Counted from the stretch's first letter, positions 8,692-18,285 are shown. The stretch is 64,000 bases of DNA from Pseudomonadota bacterium (GCA_022566735.1 JADFIG010000017.1:1-64000); one strand, 5' to 3'. Notes: a model not told the origin generated them from the letters alone. Program-made: numbers and translations.

Positions 8692-10230
8692 TTATCGATC
8701 CGCCCAGCCACCGCCCAGCGCCTTGTAGACGCTGATGTGGGCCAGTTGCCGCTGCAGTTGCGCCGAGATGTGGGCCTGCTGCGCCGTGAACAGGGCGCGC
8801 TGCGCGTCCAGCAAGTCGAGCTGGCTGGCCACGCCGCTGTCGTAGCGCAAGGTCGACAGCTTCAGGCGCGCGGCCTCGGCCTGCGCCTGGGCCAGCTGGG
8901 CCTCGGCCTGCTCGGCATAGGTGCGGCGCGCCACCAGGGCATCGGCCACCTCGCGGAAGGCGCTCTGCACGGCCTTGTCGTACTGGGCGATGGCGATGTC
9001 GCGCCTGGCCACGGCGCTGTCCACGCCCGCGGCCGTGCGGCCCGCATCGAAGATCGGCGCCAGCAGGCTGCCACCGAAGCTCCAGGCGAAGCGGCCCTCG
9101 TCGAACAGGCCCGACAGCGAGTTGCTGGCGGCCCCCGCACTGCCCGTCAGGCTGATGCGCGGGAAGCGGGCGGCGCGCGCGGCCCCGATGTTGGCATTGG
9201 CCGAGATCAGCGCCTGCTCGGCCTGGGCCACGTCCGGACGCTGCAGCAGCACCTCGGACGACAGCCCCACCGGCAGCTCGCTGAGGCCCGGCCACAGGCT
9301 GGCCTGCACGAACTGGGCGGGGTCCTTCAGCGCATCCTGGCCAGCTTGCCCGGCAGCCTCACCCGACGCACCGGCAACGGGCAGCTTCACCTCGGGCGGC
9401 AGCCACCCGGCCGGCACCGGCTTGCCCACCAGCAAGGCCAGGGCCTGCAGGTCCTGGGCCACGGCACGCAGGGCCTGGGCGCGGGCCACGCGGGCGGCTT
9501 CCACCTGGGACTGGCCGGAGCGCAAGTCCAGCTCATTGAGCACGCCGTTGTCGAACTTCAGCTGCAGCAGCTTGAGCGAGTCCTGGCGGGTGGCCAGGGT
9601 CTGCTCGGCCAGGGCCAGTTGCCAGCGGTCGGCCCACAGCGTGTAGTAACCCGAGGCCACCGAGGCCACCAGGCTGATGTGCACCGAGCGGCGCGCCTCT
9701 TCGGAGGCCAGCACCTGCGCCGCTGCCGCATCGCTCAGGGCCTGGACGCGGCCGAACAAATCCAGCTCGAACGCGGGGATGGCCAGGCCGCCCGTGACCG
9801 TGGTGCCCAGGCGGTAGGGCGAGGCGGTCGAGGGCTGACGCGTGCCGCTGACGCTGGCGTTGACCGTGGGCAGCTGGTCGGCCCGCTGGATCTGATACGC
9901 CGCACGCATCTGCTCGATGTTGAGGATGGCCACGCGCAGGTCGCGGTTGTGGGCCAGGGCCTCGCCGACCAGCGATTGCAGGCGCGCATCGGGGAAATAA
10001 CTGCGCCAGGGCACATCGGCGACGGCCGGCGCGGGAGCCGCATCCGACGCAGCACCCGCCACCGGCGCGCCACCGGCCAGCGCCTGGGGCACGGCCAGCT
10101 CAGGACGCTGGTAGGTCGGGGTCAACGAGCAAGCCTGGAGCATGGCCATGGCGGCCAGCGCCAGCAGGGACACGCGCACGCGACCCACACGCACGGCACG
10201 GCCCGCAGCCTTGTTCTTGTTCTCAACCAT
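8692..10230 (-). CDS. Outer-membrane efflux lipoprotein of an RND pump (OprM/NodT family)
   Basis: TolC-like outer-membrane channel that completes the tripartite exporter. The signal peptide ends in the lipobox LQAC, with the lipidated cysteine at residue 34, followed by SLTPTYQRPEL, a typical NodT-family start. Two OEP repeats fill residues ~70-500, with RRSVHISLVASVASGYYTL, the conserved QRPDVAQAEQ and NIGAARAARFPRISLTGSAG. The 512 residues are slightly longer than OprM (~485). The ATG at 10230 lies inside the 3' end of the pump gene (8-bp overlap) and is preceded by AGGAGG, so the two are coupled. Substrate unknown. Confidence 0.95.
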   Translation of the reverse strand: MVENKNKAAGRAVRVGRVRVSLLALAAMAMLQACSLTPTYQRPELAVPQALAGGAPVAGAASDAAPAPAVADVPWRSYFPDARLQSLVGEALAHNRDLRVAILNIEQMRAAYQIQRADQLPTVNASVSGTRQPSTASPYRLGTTVTGGLAIPAFELDLFGRVQALSDAAAAQVLASEEARRSVHISLVASVASGYYTLWADRWQLALAEQTLATRQDSLKLLQLKFDNGVLNELDLRSGQSQVEAARVARAQALRAVAQDLQALALLVGKPVPAGWLPPEVKLPVAGASGEAAGQAGQDALKDPAQFVQASLWPGLSELPVGLSSEVLLQRPDVAQAEQALISANANIGAARAARFPRISLTGSAGAASNSLSGLFDEGRFAWSFGGSLLAPIFDAGRTAAGVDSAVARRDIAIAQYDKAVQSAFREVADALVARRTYAEQAEAQLAQAQAEAARLKLSTLRYDSGVASQLDLLDAQRALFTAQQAHISAQLQRQLAHISVYKALGGGWADR

Positions 10231-13200
10231 GCACTTCCTCCTTGCCTTCGGCGGCCTCGGCCAGCGCAGCCTGCGAGGGCTTGGCCGGGAACCAGCGACG
10301 GATCACCACAAAGAACACCGGCACGAAGAACACCGCCAGCACGGTGGCCGCGATCATGCCGCTCATCACGCCGGTGCCGATGGCACGCTGGCTGGCCGAG
10401 CCCGCCCCGGTCGACACCACCAGGGGCAGCACGCCCAGGATGAAGGCCACCGACGTCATGATGATCGGGCGGAAGCGCAGGTGGCAGGCCTGCAGCGTGG
10501 CTTCCAGCACGCCCATGCCCTTGGCCTGCAGCTCGCGGGCGAACTCGATGATCAGGATGGCGTTCTTGGCCGACAGGCCGATGATGGTGATCAGGCCGAC
10601 CTTGAAGAAGACGTCGTTGGGCAGGTCGCGCAGGTTGGCCCCCAGCAGCGAGCCCAGCACGCCCAGGGGCACCACCAGCATCACCGCAGCGGGGATCGAC
10701 CAGCTCTCGTACAGCGCGGCCAGGCACAGGAACACGGCCAGCAGCGAGAACACCAGCAGCGTCGTGGCCTGCGAGCCAGACAGCTGCTCTTCGCGCGACA
10801 GGCCCGTCCACTCGATGCCGATGCCCGCAGGCAGCTTGGCGGCCAGGGCCTCCATCTCGGCCATCGCCTGGCCCGTGCTGAAGCCCGCGGCCGCGTCACC
10901 GGCAATGCGCATGGCCGGGTAGCCGTTGTAGCGCACGGCCTGCATCTGCCCGGTCACCCAGCGGGTGGTGACGAAGGCCGACAGCGGCACGCTCTGGCCC
11001 TGGTTGTTGGTCACGTTGATCTGCAGGATCTGCTCGGGCTGCATGCGCGCCTTGGCATCGGCCTGCACCACCACGCGCTGCATGCGCGCCCGGTTGGGGA
11101 AGTCGTTGATGTAGCTCGACCCCAGGGCCGTGGACAGCGCCGCGCTCAGGCTGTCGAAGGGCACGCCCAGGGCATAGGCCTTGTCGCGGTCGATCTCCAG
11201 CTGCAGTTGCGGTGCGTCTTCCAGGCCATCGGGACGCAGGCCGGTGATGACCTTGCTGTCGCGGGCCATGCCCAGCAGCTGGTTGCGTGCGGCCAGCAGG
11301 GCGTCGTGGCCGAGGGCGCCGCGGTCCTGCAGGCGCAGCGAGAAGCCGGTGGCGTTGCCCAGCTCGCGGATGGGCGGCGGGTTGAGCGGGTAGATGAAGG
11401 CATCGCGCACCCCCATCAGCGCGCCGAAGGCCCGCTTGGCCAGGGCCTGCGAAGTGTGTTCCTCACCCTTGCGCTCATCGAAGTCCTTCAGCGTGACGAA
11501 GGCCAGGGCCGCGTTCTGGCCCGTGCCCGAGAAGCTGAAGCCGACCACGCCCACGACGGACTGCACCTCCGGCTGCTTCAGGAAGAACTGCTCGACCTGG
11601 CCGATGACGGACTCGGTGCGCGGCGCCGTGGCACCCGGGGGCAGCTGCACGTTGACGATCAGGTTGCCCTGGTCCTCGTTGGGCAGGAAGGCCGAGGGCA
11701 TGCGCACGTACAGCCAGCCCACCACACCGACGATGACCGCATACACGATCAGCACCCGGCCGCCGCGTCGCACCAGCTTGGCCGCCATGCCTTCGTAGCC
11801 ATGGGTGGTCGAGGTGAAGAAGCGGTTGAACCAGCCGAAGAAGCCGCCCTTTTCATGGTGGTCATGGGGCACCGGCTTGAGCAGCGTGGCGCACAGCGCC
11901 GGTGTCAGCGTCAGCGCCAGGAAGGCCGAGAACAGCATCGAGGCGACCATCGACAGCGAGAACTGCCGGTAGATGTTGCCCACCGAGCCGGCAAAGAAGG
12001 CCATCGGGATGAACACCGACACCAGCACCACCGTGATGCCGACGATGGCGCCACTGATCTGGCCCATCGCCTTCTTCGTGGCCTCGTACGGGCTCAGGCC
12101 TTCCTGCGCCATCAGGCGCTCGACGTTCTCCACCACCACGATGGCATCGTCCACCAGGATGCCGATGGCCAGCACCATGCCGAACATCGTCAGCACGTTG
12201 ATGGAAAAGCCCGCCACCAGCATCACGCCGAAGGTGCCCAGCAGGGCCACCGGCACCACCAGCGTCGGGATCAGGGTGTAGCGGATGTTCTGCAGGAACA
12301 GGTACATCACCAGGAAGACCAGCACCACGGCCTCGACCAGGGTCTCGACCACCTGGCTGATGGAGATCTCGATGAAGCCCGAGGTGTCGTAGGGGAAGGA
12401 GTAATCCACGCCCTGCGGGAAGTACTTCTTGAGCTGGACCATGCGCTCCTTGACCAGCCGTGCCGACTCCAGCGCATTGCCGGTGGGCGACAGCTGCACG
12501 CCCATGCCCAGCGCCGGCTTGCCGTTCAGGCGCGCGTAGGTGCCGTAGGTCTGGGCGCCCAGCTCCATGCGGGCCACGTCCTTGAGGCGCACGGTCGAGC
12601 CGTCGCTCTTGGCGCGCAGCACGATGTTGGCGAACTGGTCGGTGTTCTCCAGCTGGCCGTTGACCACCACGGTGGCCGTCATGGTCTGGTCGACCAGGTT
12701 GGGCCGGTCGCCCAGCGCGCCCGCCGGCACCAGGCTGTTCTGCGCCTTGATGGCGTTGTTGACATCGGCCAGGCTCAGGCCATAGGACACCAGCTTGGCC
12801 GGGTCCACCCAGATGCGCATGGCGCGCTCGGTGCCGAACAGCGTGACCTGACCGATGCCGGCCACGCGCTGCAACTCGGGCAGCACGTTGCGCGAGGCGT
12901 AGTCGCCCAGGGCCACCGGGTCATAGGCCGGGTTGGTGGACGACAGCATCACGAACAACAGCGTGTTGCTGCGCGACTTGTCCACCTTCACGCCCTGCTG
13001 CGTCACGGCCGCGGGCAAGCGTGGCGTGGCTCGCGACAGGCGGTTCTGCACATCCACCTGGGCCAGGTCGATGTTGGTGCCCGTCTCGAAGGTCACGGTG
13101 ATGCTGCCGGTGCCGTTGGCCTGGCTGACCGACTCCATGTAGGCCATGCCGGGCGAGCCGTTGAGCTCCTGCTCGATGACGCTGATGACGCTCTCGTCCA

Positions 13201-13369
13201 GGGTCTTGGCCGAAGCGCCGGGGTAGGTGGCACTGATGACGACCGAGGGCGGCGCCACGGTCGGGTACTGCGCGATGGGCAGCTTGGTGATGGCGACGCC
13301 GCCGAACACCAGGATGAACAAGGCGATGACCCACGCGAAGATGGGCCGGTCGATGAAGAAACGGGACAT
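10223..13369 (-). CDS. RND multidrug efflux pump, AcrB/MexB type
   Basis: Inner-membrane proton/drug antiporter, 1048 residues, the usual length for the HAE1 family. It begins MSRFFIDRPIFAWVIALFI. It contains YPTVAPPSVVISATYPGASA, the proton-relay aspartate pair in GILVDDAIVVVENVERLM, and the late segment GLSAKNAILIIEFARELQ followed by RFRPIIMTSVAFILGVLP. Twelve membrane helices and two large periplasmic loops are evident. It lies between the adaptor gene (32 bp upstream) and the outer-membrane factor (8-bp overlap). Close to AcrB/MexB/AdeB-type multidrug pumps; export of hydrophobic drugs or solvents is the family expectation. No regulator gene lies next to the operon. Confidence 0.97.
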   Translation of the reverse strand: MSRFFIDRPIFAWVIALFILVFGGVAITKLPIAQYPTVAPPSVVISATYPGASAKTLDESVISVIEQELNGSPGMAYMESVSQANGTGSITVTFETGTNIDLAQVDVQNRLSRATPRLPAAVTQQGVKVDKSRSNTLLFVMLSSTNPAYDPVALGDYASRNVLPELQRVAGIGQVTLFGTERAMRIWVDPAKLVSYGLSLADVNNAIKAQNSLVPAGALGDRPNLVDQTMTATVVVNGQLENTDQFANIVLRAKSDGSTVRLKDVARMELGAQTYGTYARLNGKPALGMGVQLSPTGNALESARLVKERMVQLKKYFPQGVDYSFPYDTSGFIEISISQVVETLVEAVVLVFLVMYLFLQNIRYTLIPTLVVPVALLGTFGVMLVAGFSINVLTMFGMVLAIGILVDDAIVVVENVERLMAQEGLSPYEATKKAMGQISGAIVGITVVLVSVFIPMAFFAGSVGNIYRQFSLSMVASMLFSAFLALTLTPALCATLLKPVPHDHHEKGGFFGWFNRFFTSTTHGYEGMAAKLVRRGGRVLIVYAVIVGVVGWLYVRMPSAFLPNEDQGNLIVNVQLPPGATAPRTESVIGQVEQFFLKQPEVQSVVGVVGFSFSGTGQNAALAFVTLKDFDERKGEEHTSQALAKRAFGALMGVRDAFIYPLNPPPIRELGNATGFSLRLQDRGALGHDALLAARNQLLGMARDSKVITGLRPDGLEDAPQLQLEIDRDKAYALGVPFDSLSAALSTALGSSYINDFPNRARMQRVVVQADAKARMQPEQILQINVTNNQGQSVPLSAFVTTRWVTGQMQAVRYNGYPAMRIAGDAAAGFSTGQAMAEMEALAAKLPAGIGIEWTGLSREEQLSGSQATTLLVFSLLAVFLCLAALYESWSIPAAVMLVVPLGVLGSLLGANLRDLPNDVFFKVGLITIIGLSAKNAILIIEFARELQAKGMGVLEATLQACHLRFRPIIMTSVAFILGVLPLVVSTGAGSASQRAIGTGVMSGMIAATVLAVFFVPVFFVVIRRWFPAKPSQAALAEAAEGKEEVHG

Positions 13370-13401
13370 GCGGACTCCTTCGGCGTGACGTCGGCAGCGC
13401 T

Positions 13402-14643
13402 TCAGCGCGAGGCCGCGGAGGCAGGCGTGCCCGTCGACGCACCCATCGACGCATTCTGTGCCGGAGCCTGCCAGGGCACGGCCTTCACAGGCGCCTTCGG
13501 GTTCATCATCTTCTGGAAGCCATCGACCATGACCTGGTCACCGTCCTTGAGACCGCCCAGCACCACCCACTGGTTGCCACGCGCGCCGCCCAGCTTGATC
13601 GGGCGCGGCGTGACCATGCCATCGGCGCCCACCACCATGACGGTGTCGGCCTGCGAGGAGCGGGTCACGGCCTGCTGGGGCAGCAGGAAGCCGCCGTCCA
13701 CCTGGGCCTGCTCCAGGCGCACACGCACATACATGCCCGGCAGCAAGAGGCCTTGCGGGTTGGGCAGCTCGGCGCGCAGCGAGACCTGGCCCGAGGTGGT
13801 GTCCACCGTCAGGTCGGAGAACAGCAGCTTGCCCGGCAACGGGTACTCGCGGCCATCGTCGGTGACGATGCGCACGCTGGCCGCCTGCTCACCGGCCTTC
13901 TTCAGCGCGCCGCTGGCCAGGGCCTGGCGCAGCTTCATCACCTCGTTGGCCGACTGCGTGAAGTTCACGTACAGGGGGTTGATCTGCTGCACCACGGCCA
14001 GCTGGGTCACCTCGCCCTGGCCCACCAGCGCGCCTTCGGTCACCAGCGCACGGCCGATGCGACCGGCGATCGGCGAGCTCACGCTGGCGTAGCCGAGGTT
14101 GATGCGCGCGGTCTGCACAGCCGCCTTGGCCGAAGCGACATCGGCGTTGGCCTGGCGCTCGGCCACCTGGGCGTTGAGGAAGTCCTGCGGGCTGATGGCC
14201 TTGGCCGCCTGCAGCGGCTCGTAGCGCTTGACCAGGGCGGAGGCCTGGGCCAGGTTGGCCTCGGCGCGGGCCTGGGTGGCCTGGGCGCTGTCCAGCGCGG
14301 CCTGGTAGGTGGCGGGATCGATCTGGAACAGGGCCTGGCCGGCCTTCACGTCCGAACCCTCGGTGAACAGGCGGCGCTGCAGGATGCCGGCCACGCGGGC
14401 GCGGACCTGCGCGGTGCGGAAGGCTTCCAGGCGACCGGGCAGCTCGGTGACCACCGGCACGGACTGCAACTGCACCGTCACCACACCCACCTGGGGCGGC
14501 GGCATGGCCGACTTGGCCGCGGCAGCGGGTGCACCGCCCTGCCCGCCAGAGTCCTTGCCGCACCCGACCAACGCCACCGCGACGGCCGCGGACAGCACCC
14601 ACGTGTTGACACCTGCCCAAACTCCCAGACTGCGACGTGCCAT
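13402..14643 (-). CDS. RND efflux periplasmic adaptor lipoprotein, AcrA/MexA type
   Basis: Membrane-fusion protein that bridges the pump and the outer-membrane channel. The ATG at 14643 is chosen because GAGGTG lies 5 nt upstream; a GTG two codons earlier is less likely. The signal peptide ends in VALVGCGKD, a lipobox. Domains in order: VVTELPGRLEAFRTAQVRAR (membrane-proximal/lipoyl), a helical hairpin rich in Ala/Gln (QATQARAEANLAQASALVKR), lipoyl return ISSPIAGR-like VSSPIAGRIGRALVTEGALV, beta-barrel LLFSDLTVDTTSGQVSLRAE and a C-terminal domain. About 413 residues. First gene of the adaptor-pump-channel operon. Confidence 0.95.
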   Translation of the reverse strand: MARRSLGVWAGVNTWVLSAAVAVALVGCGKDSGGQGGAPAAAAKSAMPPPQVGVVTVQLQSVPVVTELPGRLEAFRTAQVRARVAGILQRRLFTEGSDVKAGQALFQIDPATYQAALDSAQATQARAEANLAQASALVKRYEPLQAAKAISPQDFLNAQVAERQANADVASAKAAVQTARINLGYASVSSPIAGRIGRALVTEGALVGQGEVTQLAVVQQINPLYVNFTQSANEVMKLRQALASGALKKAGEQAASVRIVTDDGREYPLPGKLLFSDLTVDTTSGQVSLRAELPNPQGLLLPGMYVRVRLEQAQVDGGFLLPQQAVTRSSQADTVMVVGADGMVTPRPIKLGGARGNQWVVLGGLKDGDQVMVDGFQKMMNPKAPVKAVPWQAPAQNASMGASTGTPASAASR

Positions 14644-14694
14644 GTTCACCTCGTAAATATTTGCCTAGTCAATGTTTGGCACGGATGATAGCGA

Positions 14695-14707
14695 CGTTTT
14701 GAAAACG
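14695..14707. promoter_or_regulatory. Small palindrome upstream of the efflux operon
   Basis: CGTTTT-G-AAAACG is a perfect inverted repeat with 6-bp arms, about 50 bp upstream of the adaptor start. On the minus strand a TATCAT hexamer follows it closely. Such a site could be a TetR-type operator, but no TetR gene is in the window and the -35 is unclear. Confidence 0.3.
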
Positions 14708-14789
14708 GTTTGTTAAGTTCACAGCAATCGCCCCGCGTGAACACAGACTTTTTGCAGCTTTTCCCGCACACCCCTCCCGGGGGCGGTTT

Positions 14790-15455
14790 TCAGGCAGGCG
14801 CCACGGCCCCGTCGCTGGATTCGTCCAGGGCCGGCGCATCCGCCAGGTGGCCATCGTCCGACCAGCCCACCATGGTCAAACCGTCCGGGCTGTAGAGCAA
14901 GCGGTTGATGGTGGCGTTGCCGATGGTCCAGCTGCGCGGCACCTCCAGCGCCACCCCGTTGGCGGCACGGTAGAAGCAGTCGAGCACACCACCGTGCGCC
15001 ACCAGCACCACGGTCTGGCCCAGGTGCTGCTGCGCCAGGCGGCGCAAGGCGGCCAGGCAACGGTCGTAGAAGCCTTGCAGCGTTTCACCGCCGTGGGGGC
15101 CATAGGCCGGGTCACGGGAGCGCCAGCGCTGCGACTGGTCGGGCCAGCGGCTGCTGATCTCGGCGTGGGTCAGGCCTTCGAGTTCACCGAAGTGGCGCTC
15201 GCGCAGGCTGGCATCGAGGTGAACCGCCACGCCACAGGCCCGGCCGATGGCGCGCGCCGTCTCGGCAGCGCGTTGCAGGTCGGAGCTGTAGATGGCGTGC
15301 ACGCCCTCGGCCGCCACCGCGTCGCCCACCTGGCGGGCCTGCCAGCGGCCGACCTCGTTGAGGGGCACATCGGTGTGACCCTGGATGCGCGAGATGCGGT
15401 TCCAGGCGGTTTCGCCGTGGCGCACGGCGATCAGGCGGGTGACGAGGTCGGACAT
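14790..15455 (-). CDS. Histidine phosphatase family protein (phosphoglycerate mutase-like)
   Basis: Cytoplasmic branch-1 histidine phosphatase of 221 residues. The phospho-histidine motif is VRHGETAWN (R12, H13). YSSDLQRAAETARAIG, LRERHFGELEGLTHAEI and the second catalytic histidine in VLVAHGGVLDCFYR follow. Members include GpmB, CobC and broad-range sugar phosphatases, so the true substrate is not fixed. It starts 31 bp after the stop of the DUF1840 gene and may share its transcript. Confidence 0.88.
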   Translation of the reverse strand: MSDLVTRLIAVRHGETAWNRISRIQGHTDVPLNEVGRWQARQVGDAVAAEGVHAIYSSDLQRAAETARAIGRACGVAVHLDASLRERHFGELEGLTHAEISSRWPDQSQRWRSRDPAYGPHGGETLQGFYDRCLAALRRLAQQHLGQTVVLVAHGGVLDCFYRAANGVALEVPRSWTIGNATINRLLYSPDGLTMVGWSDDGHLADAPALDESSDGAVAPA

Positions 15456-15486
15456 GGCGGCGTGGCTGCGTGGTGGCCTGGACGCG

Positions 15487-15846
15487 TCAGACGCCCCAGA
15501 CGACGGGCTTGCCCTCGGCCAGGGCCTGCTCGATCAGGCGCACCAGGGGCGCGGCCCGCTGGCGCAGGCTGACCGGCTCGTCCTGGAAAGACAGGGTGGG
15601 ACGCTCGCCACCCGCTTCATCCAGCGATTCACCCGCCCCCCCACCGGGCGCATCCACCGCGGGCGGCGGCACCGCGTCGCGGGGGTCCGGCAATTCGCGC
15701 AGCTTCTGCAATGCGGCCGGCATCTCGGCCACCGCCAGGATGCCGGGCGACTCGGCGGTCTTGCCCAGCAGCCTCAGCAGCGCTTCGGCATGCTTGTTCA
15801 GCATGACGAGGTCGCCGGTGGCTTGGGATTTGAAGGTGATGGTCAT
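15487..15846 (-). CDS. DUF1840 family small protein
   Basis: A 119-residue cytoplasmic protein starting MTITFKSQATGDLVMLNKHA, the characteristic start of the DUF1840 family found in betaproteobacteria. Conserved features are LLRLLGK, GILAVAEMPAAL and the C-terminal LVRLIEQALAEGKPVVWGV. Residues ~55-85 are a low-complexity proline/glycine/alanine linker. The function of the family is unknown. It lies 28 bp downstream of the coiled-coil gene and upstream of the histidine phosphatase. Confidence 0.85.
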   Translation of the reverse strand: MTITFKSQATGDLVMLNKHAEALLRLLGKTAESPGILAVAEMPAALQKLRELPDPRDAVPPPAVDAPGGGAGESLDEAGGERPTLSFQDEPVSLRQRAAPLVRLIEQALAEGKPVVWGV

Positions 15847-15874
15847 GGGGGGAGTGTAGGCGTTGCCGCCCGAC

Positions 15875-16543
15875 TCACCGAACCGTCGGCTCGACGGGCT
15901 TGACCTTGGCGGCTTCGATGCGCTGACCGTAAGCCGCCTTGAAATTCTCCAGTTTCACGCGACCCGTCTGGACGAAAGGTTCGTTGGCAGACAGCACCTC
16001 GCCGATGCCTTTTGCCTCATAGCGGGCCAGCAACTCCTGGCCCAAGCTCACCAGGGACTGGTTGTCGGCCGTGCAACGCTGCAACTGCTGGCCAAGTTGC
16101 TGACCCTCCTGGGTCAGGCGGGCCTCTGTGGCGACAGCCTTTTCCTGGGCGCTCCTGGACGCGGCCTGCTGGGCCTGCTGCTTCTCGGCCAGGGCCGCCA
16201 GTTCGGCCTTGAGGCGCTCGTTGTCGGCCTTGAGCTTGTCCAGGTCCTTCTCCAGGGTGGCGACCTTGCGCTGTGCGCTGCCCGCCGTGGCCCGTTGCTT
16301 TTGCAACTCCCCCTCTTGCGCCTTCAGGCTCTGCTCTGCCTTCTGGCGGGCCTGCTCGGCCTGGGCCTGGGCGTCCTGGGCCTGCTGTTGCTGCTGCTGG
16401 ATCTGGCGCATCTGCAGGCGCAGTCGCTTGGTCTGCTCAGCGTCCTTGTCGGCCTGGGCGAAAGCGAGCGGCGCGCACATGGCCATGGCCACGGCGAGCA
16501 GGCCCGTCACGAGGCGGAGCTTGGGTTGGTCAGAAGCGCACAT
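15875..16543 (-). CDS. Periplasmic coiled-coil protein, last gene of the TonB/porin operon
   Basis: A 222-residue protein with a signal peptide (LVTGLLAVAMAMCAPLAFAQ, cleavage near residue 30). A long Gln/Ala/Lys-rich coiled coil covers residues ~32-155 (for example RQIQQQQQQAQDAQAQAEQA and LEKDLDKLKADNERLKAELA). A short conserved-looking C-terminal part follows, LLARYEAKGIGEVLSANEPF and QTGRVKLENFKAAYGQRI. The ATG at 16543 lies inside the 3' end of the porin gene (14-bp overlap), so translation is probably coupled to the porin. It may tether or organise the porin or envelope; that is inference. Similar YbgF/CpoB-like coiled coils accompany Tol-Pal, an ExbBD-related system. Confidence 0.8.
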   Translation of the reverse strand: MCASDQPKLRLVTGLLAVAMAMCAPLAFAQADKDAEQTKRLRLQMRQIQQQQQQAQDAQAQAEQARQKAEQSLKAQEGELQKQRATAGSAQRKVATLEKDLDKLKADNERLKAELAALAEKQQAQQAASRSAQEKAVATEARLTQEGQQLGQQLQRCTADNQSLVSLGQELLARYEAKGIGEVLSANEPFVQTGRVKLENFKAAYGQRIEAAKVKPVEPTVR

Positions 16544-18266
16544 TGAGATCCACCATCAGCGTGTTGACCTTGAACGAGGACGTGGGGAAGTTGCTGTTCA
16601 AGGTGGGGTCGATGTTCTCTGCCGCCATGTAGCGCATGCCCAGAAGGGTGTTGCGGTACAGGCCGTAGTTCAGGCCGACGGTGTAGCCACGGATGTTCGT
16701 GCCACCCAGGCCGAGGTCGCTGTCGGTGAACGCGTCCAGCACGGCGTCCGAGCCCACATGGCGATAGGCCAGCTGCACCTGCCAGTCATCGGCATCCCGC
16801 ACGTCCAGGGCACCAACTGCGAACTTGAGCTGGTAGCCGTCACGGCGACCACCCGGGTTGACGTTGCTGTAGAACGTGGCGTCGGCACGGCGACGGAAGT
16901 CAGACAGGCTGAAGGCTGTGTTGTTGGCGTACTCGGCCGCCACCATGATGTTGAAGGGGCTGAAGTGCGTGAACTCGGCCGAGGCCGTCAGCACGAGGGG
17001 TTTGAAGCGGTAGGCCAGGCCCCAAGTGGGCTTGATCAGGTCGCTGAGCGACCCAAACAGCAGAGGGTTGGTTTCGAAGACAGTGTTGCCGCGCTGGCGC
17101 AAGCCCACCGGGTACTCACTGCGGCCATAACGCAAGCCAGCCGAGATCCCGGTGTTGCCGTTCGAGGGGTTCACGAACTGCTCGTAATCGGTCTCGGACC
17201 GGCCTTCGATGTTGTTGTACTGGTAGTAGGCCAAACCCAGCTTCACGCGGGTGCGGGAATCGAGCTCCAGGGCGGTGCCCAGCTGGGCGCCCCACAGCGA
17301 GCGCGAATTCTTGCTCGGCTGTGATGCTTCGCGCAGGGGGAAGTAGCCCACGGTCAGGAACGGTGCAAAGCCATCGTCGACGACCGGGCGGCGGAAGCTG
17401 GCCGCAAAGCCTTCAAAGTTGATGTTCTCGCTCCAGGTCATCTCCGTGCTGAACCAGGGGTTGGGAATGCGCCCACCCTGGATGCTCACCCACTCGGCGG
17501 GGTCCAGGCGCACGAAGGCGCGGTCGACGAACAACTGGTACTTGTTGAAGTTCTGGCCCATCGTCTGGTTGGTCGAGACGCGGTCGGTGGCGTTGCCCGT
17601 GGCCAGGCGCACGCCCACACCCACTTCGTCCGTCACCTTGGCCGTCAAGCCCAGGCGCAGACGCAGGCGTTCGCGGGTGCGCGCACTCTGGGTGTCGGCC
17701 GTGGGCAAGAGGTCGCCACCATCGTTCACTGCAAAGGCAGCGAAATCCGGGGCCCGGCTGATGCCGTTGGCGTCCTGAGCCTCGGCCAGCATGTATGTCT
17801 GCGCTGGCGTGTTGTTGCCGCTCTGGCTGTCGTGCTGGTAACGCAGACGCAGGTCGCCGTCGATCTTGATGCTGTTGACCCAGGCCGGCGCATTGGGCAC
17901 GCCCCAGCGCTCGGCTCGCGCCTGGGCCACGACCTCTTCCTTGACCTCGTCACGGATCTGGGCGCGCACGCTGTCAGGCACATAGGGCACGCGCAGGATG
18001 GGCTTGCCATCGGGCGTCACGCTGGGCTTCGGTGCCGGGTTGGCCGCCGCTGCCGCCTGGGCCTTCTGCTCGGCCGAACGCACCAGGGCATCGGCCTTGT
18101 CGCGGCTGAGCACGCCTTGTTCAACCAGGGCGTCGATGAGCGCGCGGGTGGTCTCCCTCAGGCTTTCCAGCGACTCGCGCTCGCCCGCGTGCGCGGGCAA
18201 GGCCAGTGCGAGTCCCATCAGCAATGCGCCGACGGCGGTGGGACGGAATGTGGGTCGGTTGTTCAT
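16530..18266 (-). CDS. Putative porin (Porin_5-like outer-membrane beta-barrel)
   Basis: A 578-residue outer-membrane protein. The signal peptide ends at about residue 27 (ALPAHA). A helical/coiled N-terminal part (~30-125, ESLRETTRALIDALVEQGVL; RDEVKEEVVAQARAERWG) precedes a barrel that starts at SIKIDGDLRLRYQHDSQSG and ends in the typical aromatic terminus LMVDLNVRF. Many alternating amphipathic strands are visible. The length and the helical N terminus match the family annotated as 'putative porin' (PF16930-like). It sits 20 bp after the tonB-like gene in an ExbB/ExbD/TonB operon, where a TonB-dependent receptor would be expected but none is present. Confidence 0.85.
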   Translation of the reverse strand: MNNRPTFRPTAVGALLMGLALALPAHAGERESLESLRETTRALIDALVEQGVLSRDKADALVRSAEQKAQAAAAANPAPKPSVTPDGKPILRVPYVPDSVRAQIRDEVKEEVVAQARAERWGVPNAPAWVNSIKIDGDLRLRYQHDSQSGNNTPAQTYMLAEAQDANGISRAPDFAAFAVNDGGDLLPTADTQSARTRERLRLRLGLTAKVTDEVGVGVRLATGNATDRVSTNQTMGQNFNKYQLFVDRAFVRLDPAEWVSIQGGRIPNPWFSTEMTWSENINFEGFAASFRRPVVDDGFAPFLTVGYFPLREASQPSKNSRSLWGAQLGTALELDSRTRVKLGLAYYQYNNIEGRSETDYEQFVNPSNGNTGISAGLRYGRSEYPVGLRQRGNTVFETNPLLFGSLSDLIKPTWGLAYRFKPLVLTASAEFTHFSPFNIMVAAEYANNTAFSLSDFRRRADATFYSNVNPGGRRDGYQLKFAVGALDVRDADDWQVQLAYRHVGSDAVLDAFTDSDLGLGGTNIRGYTVGLNYGLYRNTLLGMRYMAAENIDPTLNSNFPTSSFKVNTLMVDLNVRF

Positions 18267-18285
18267 GATGTCCTAGTCAGTCGGT

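Noticed and set aside
16370-16420. CAG/CTG triplet run, considered as a repeat array
   Set aside because: It encodes the polyglutamine part (QIQQQQQQAQ) of the coiled-coil protein and is too short and imperfect for a separate repeat feature.
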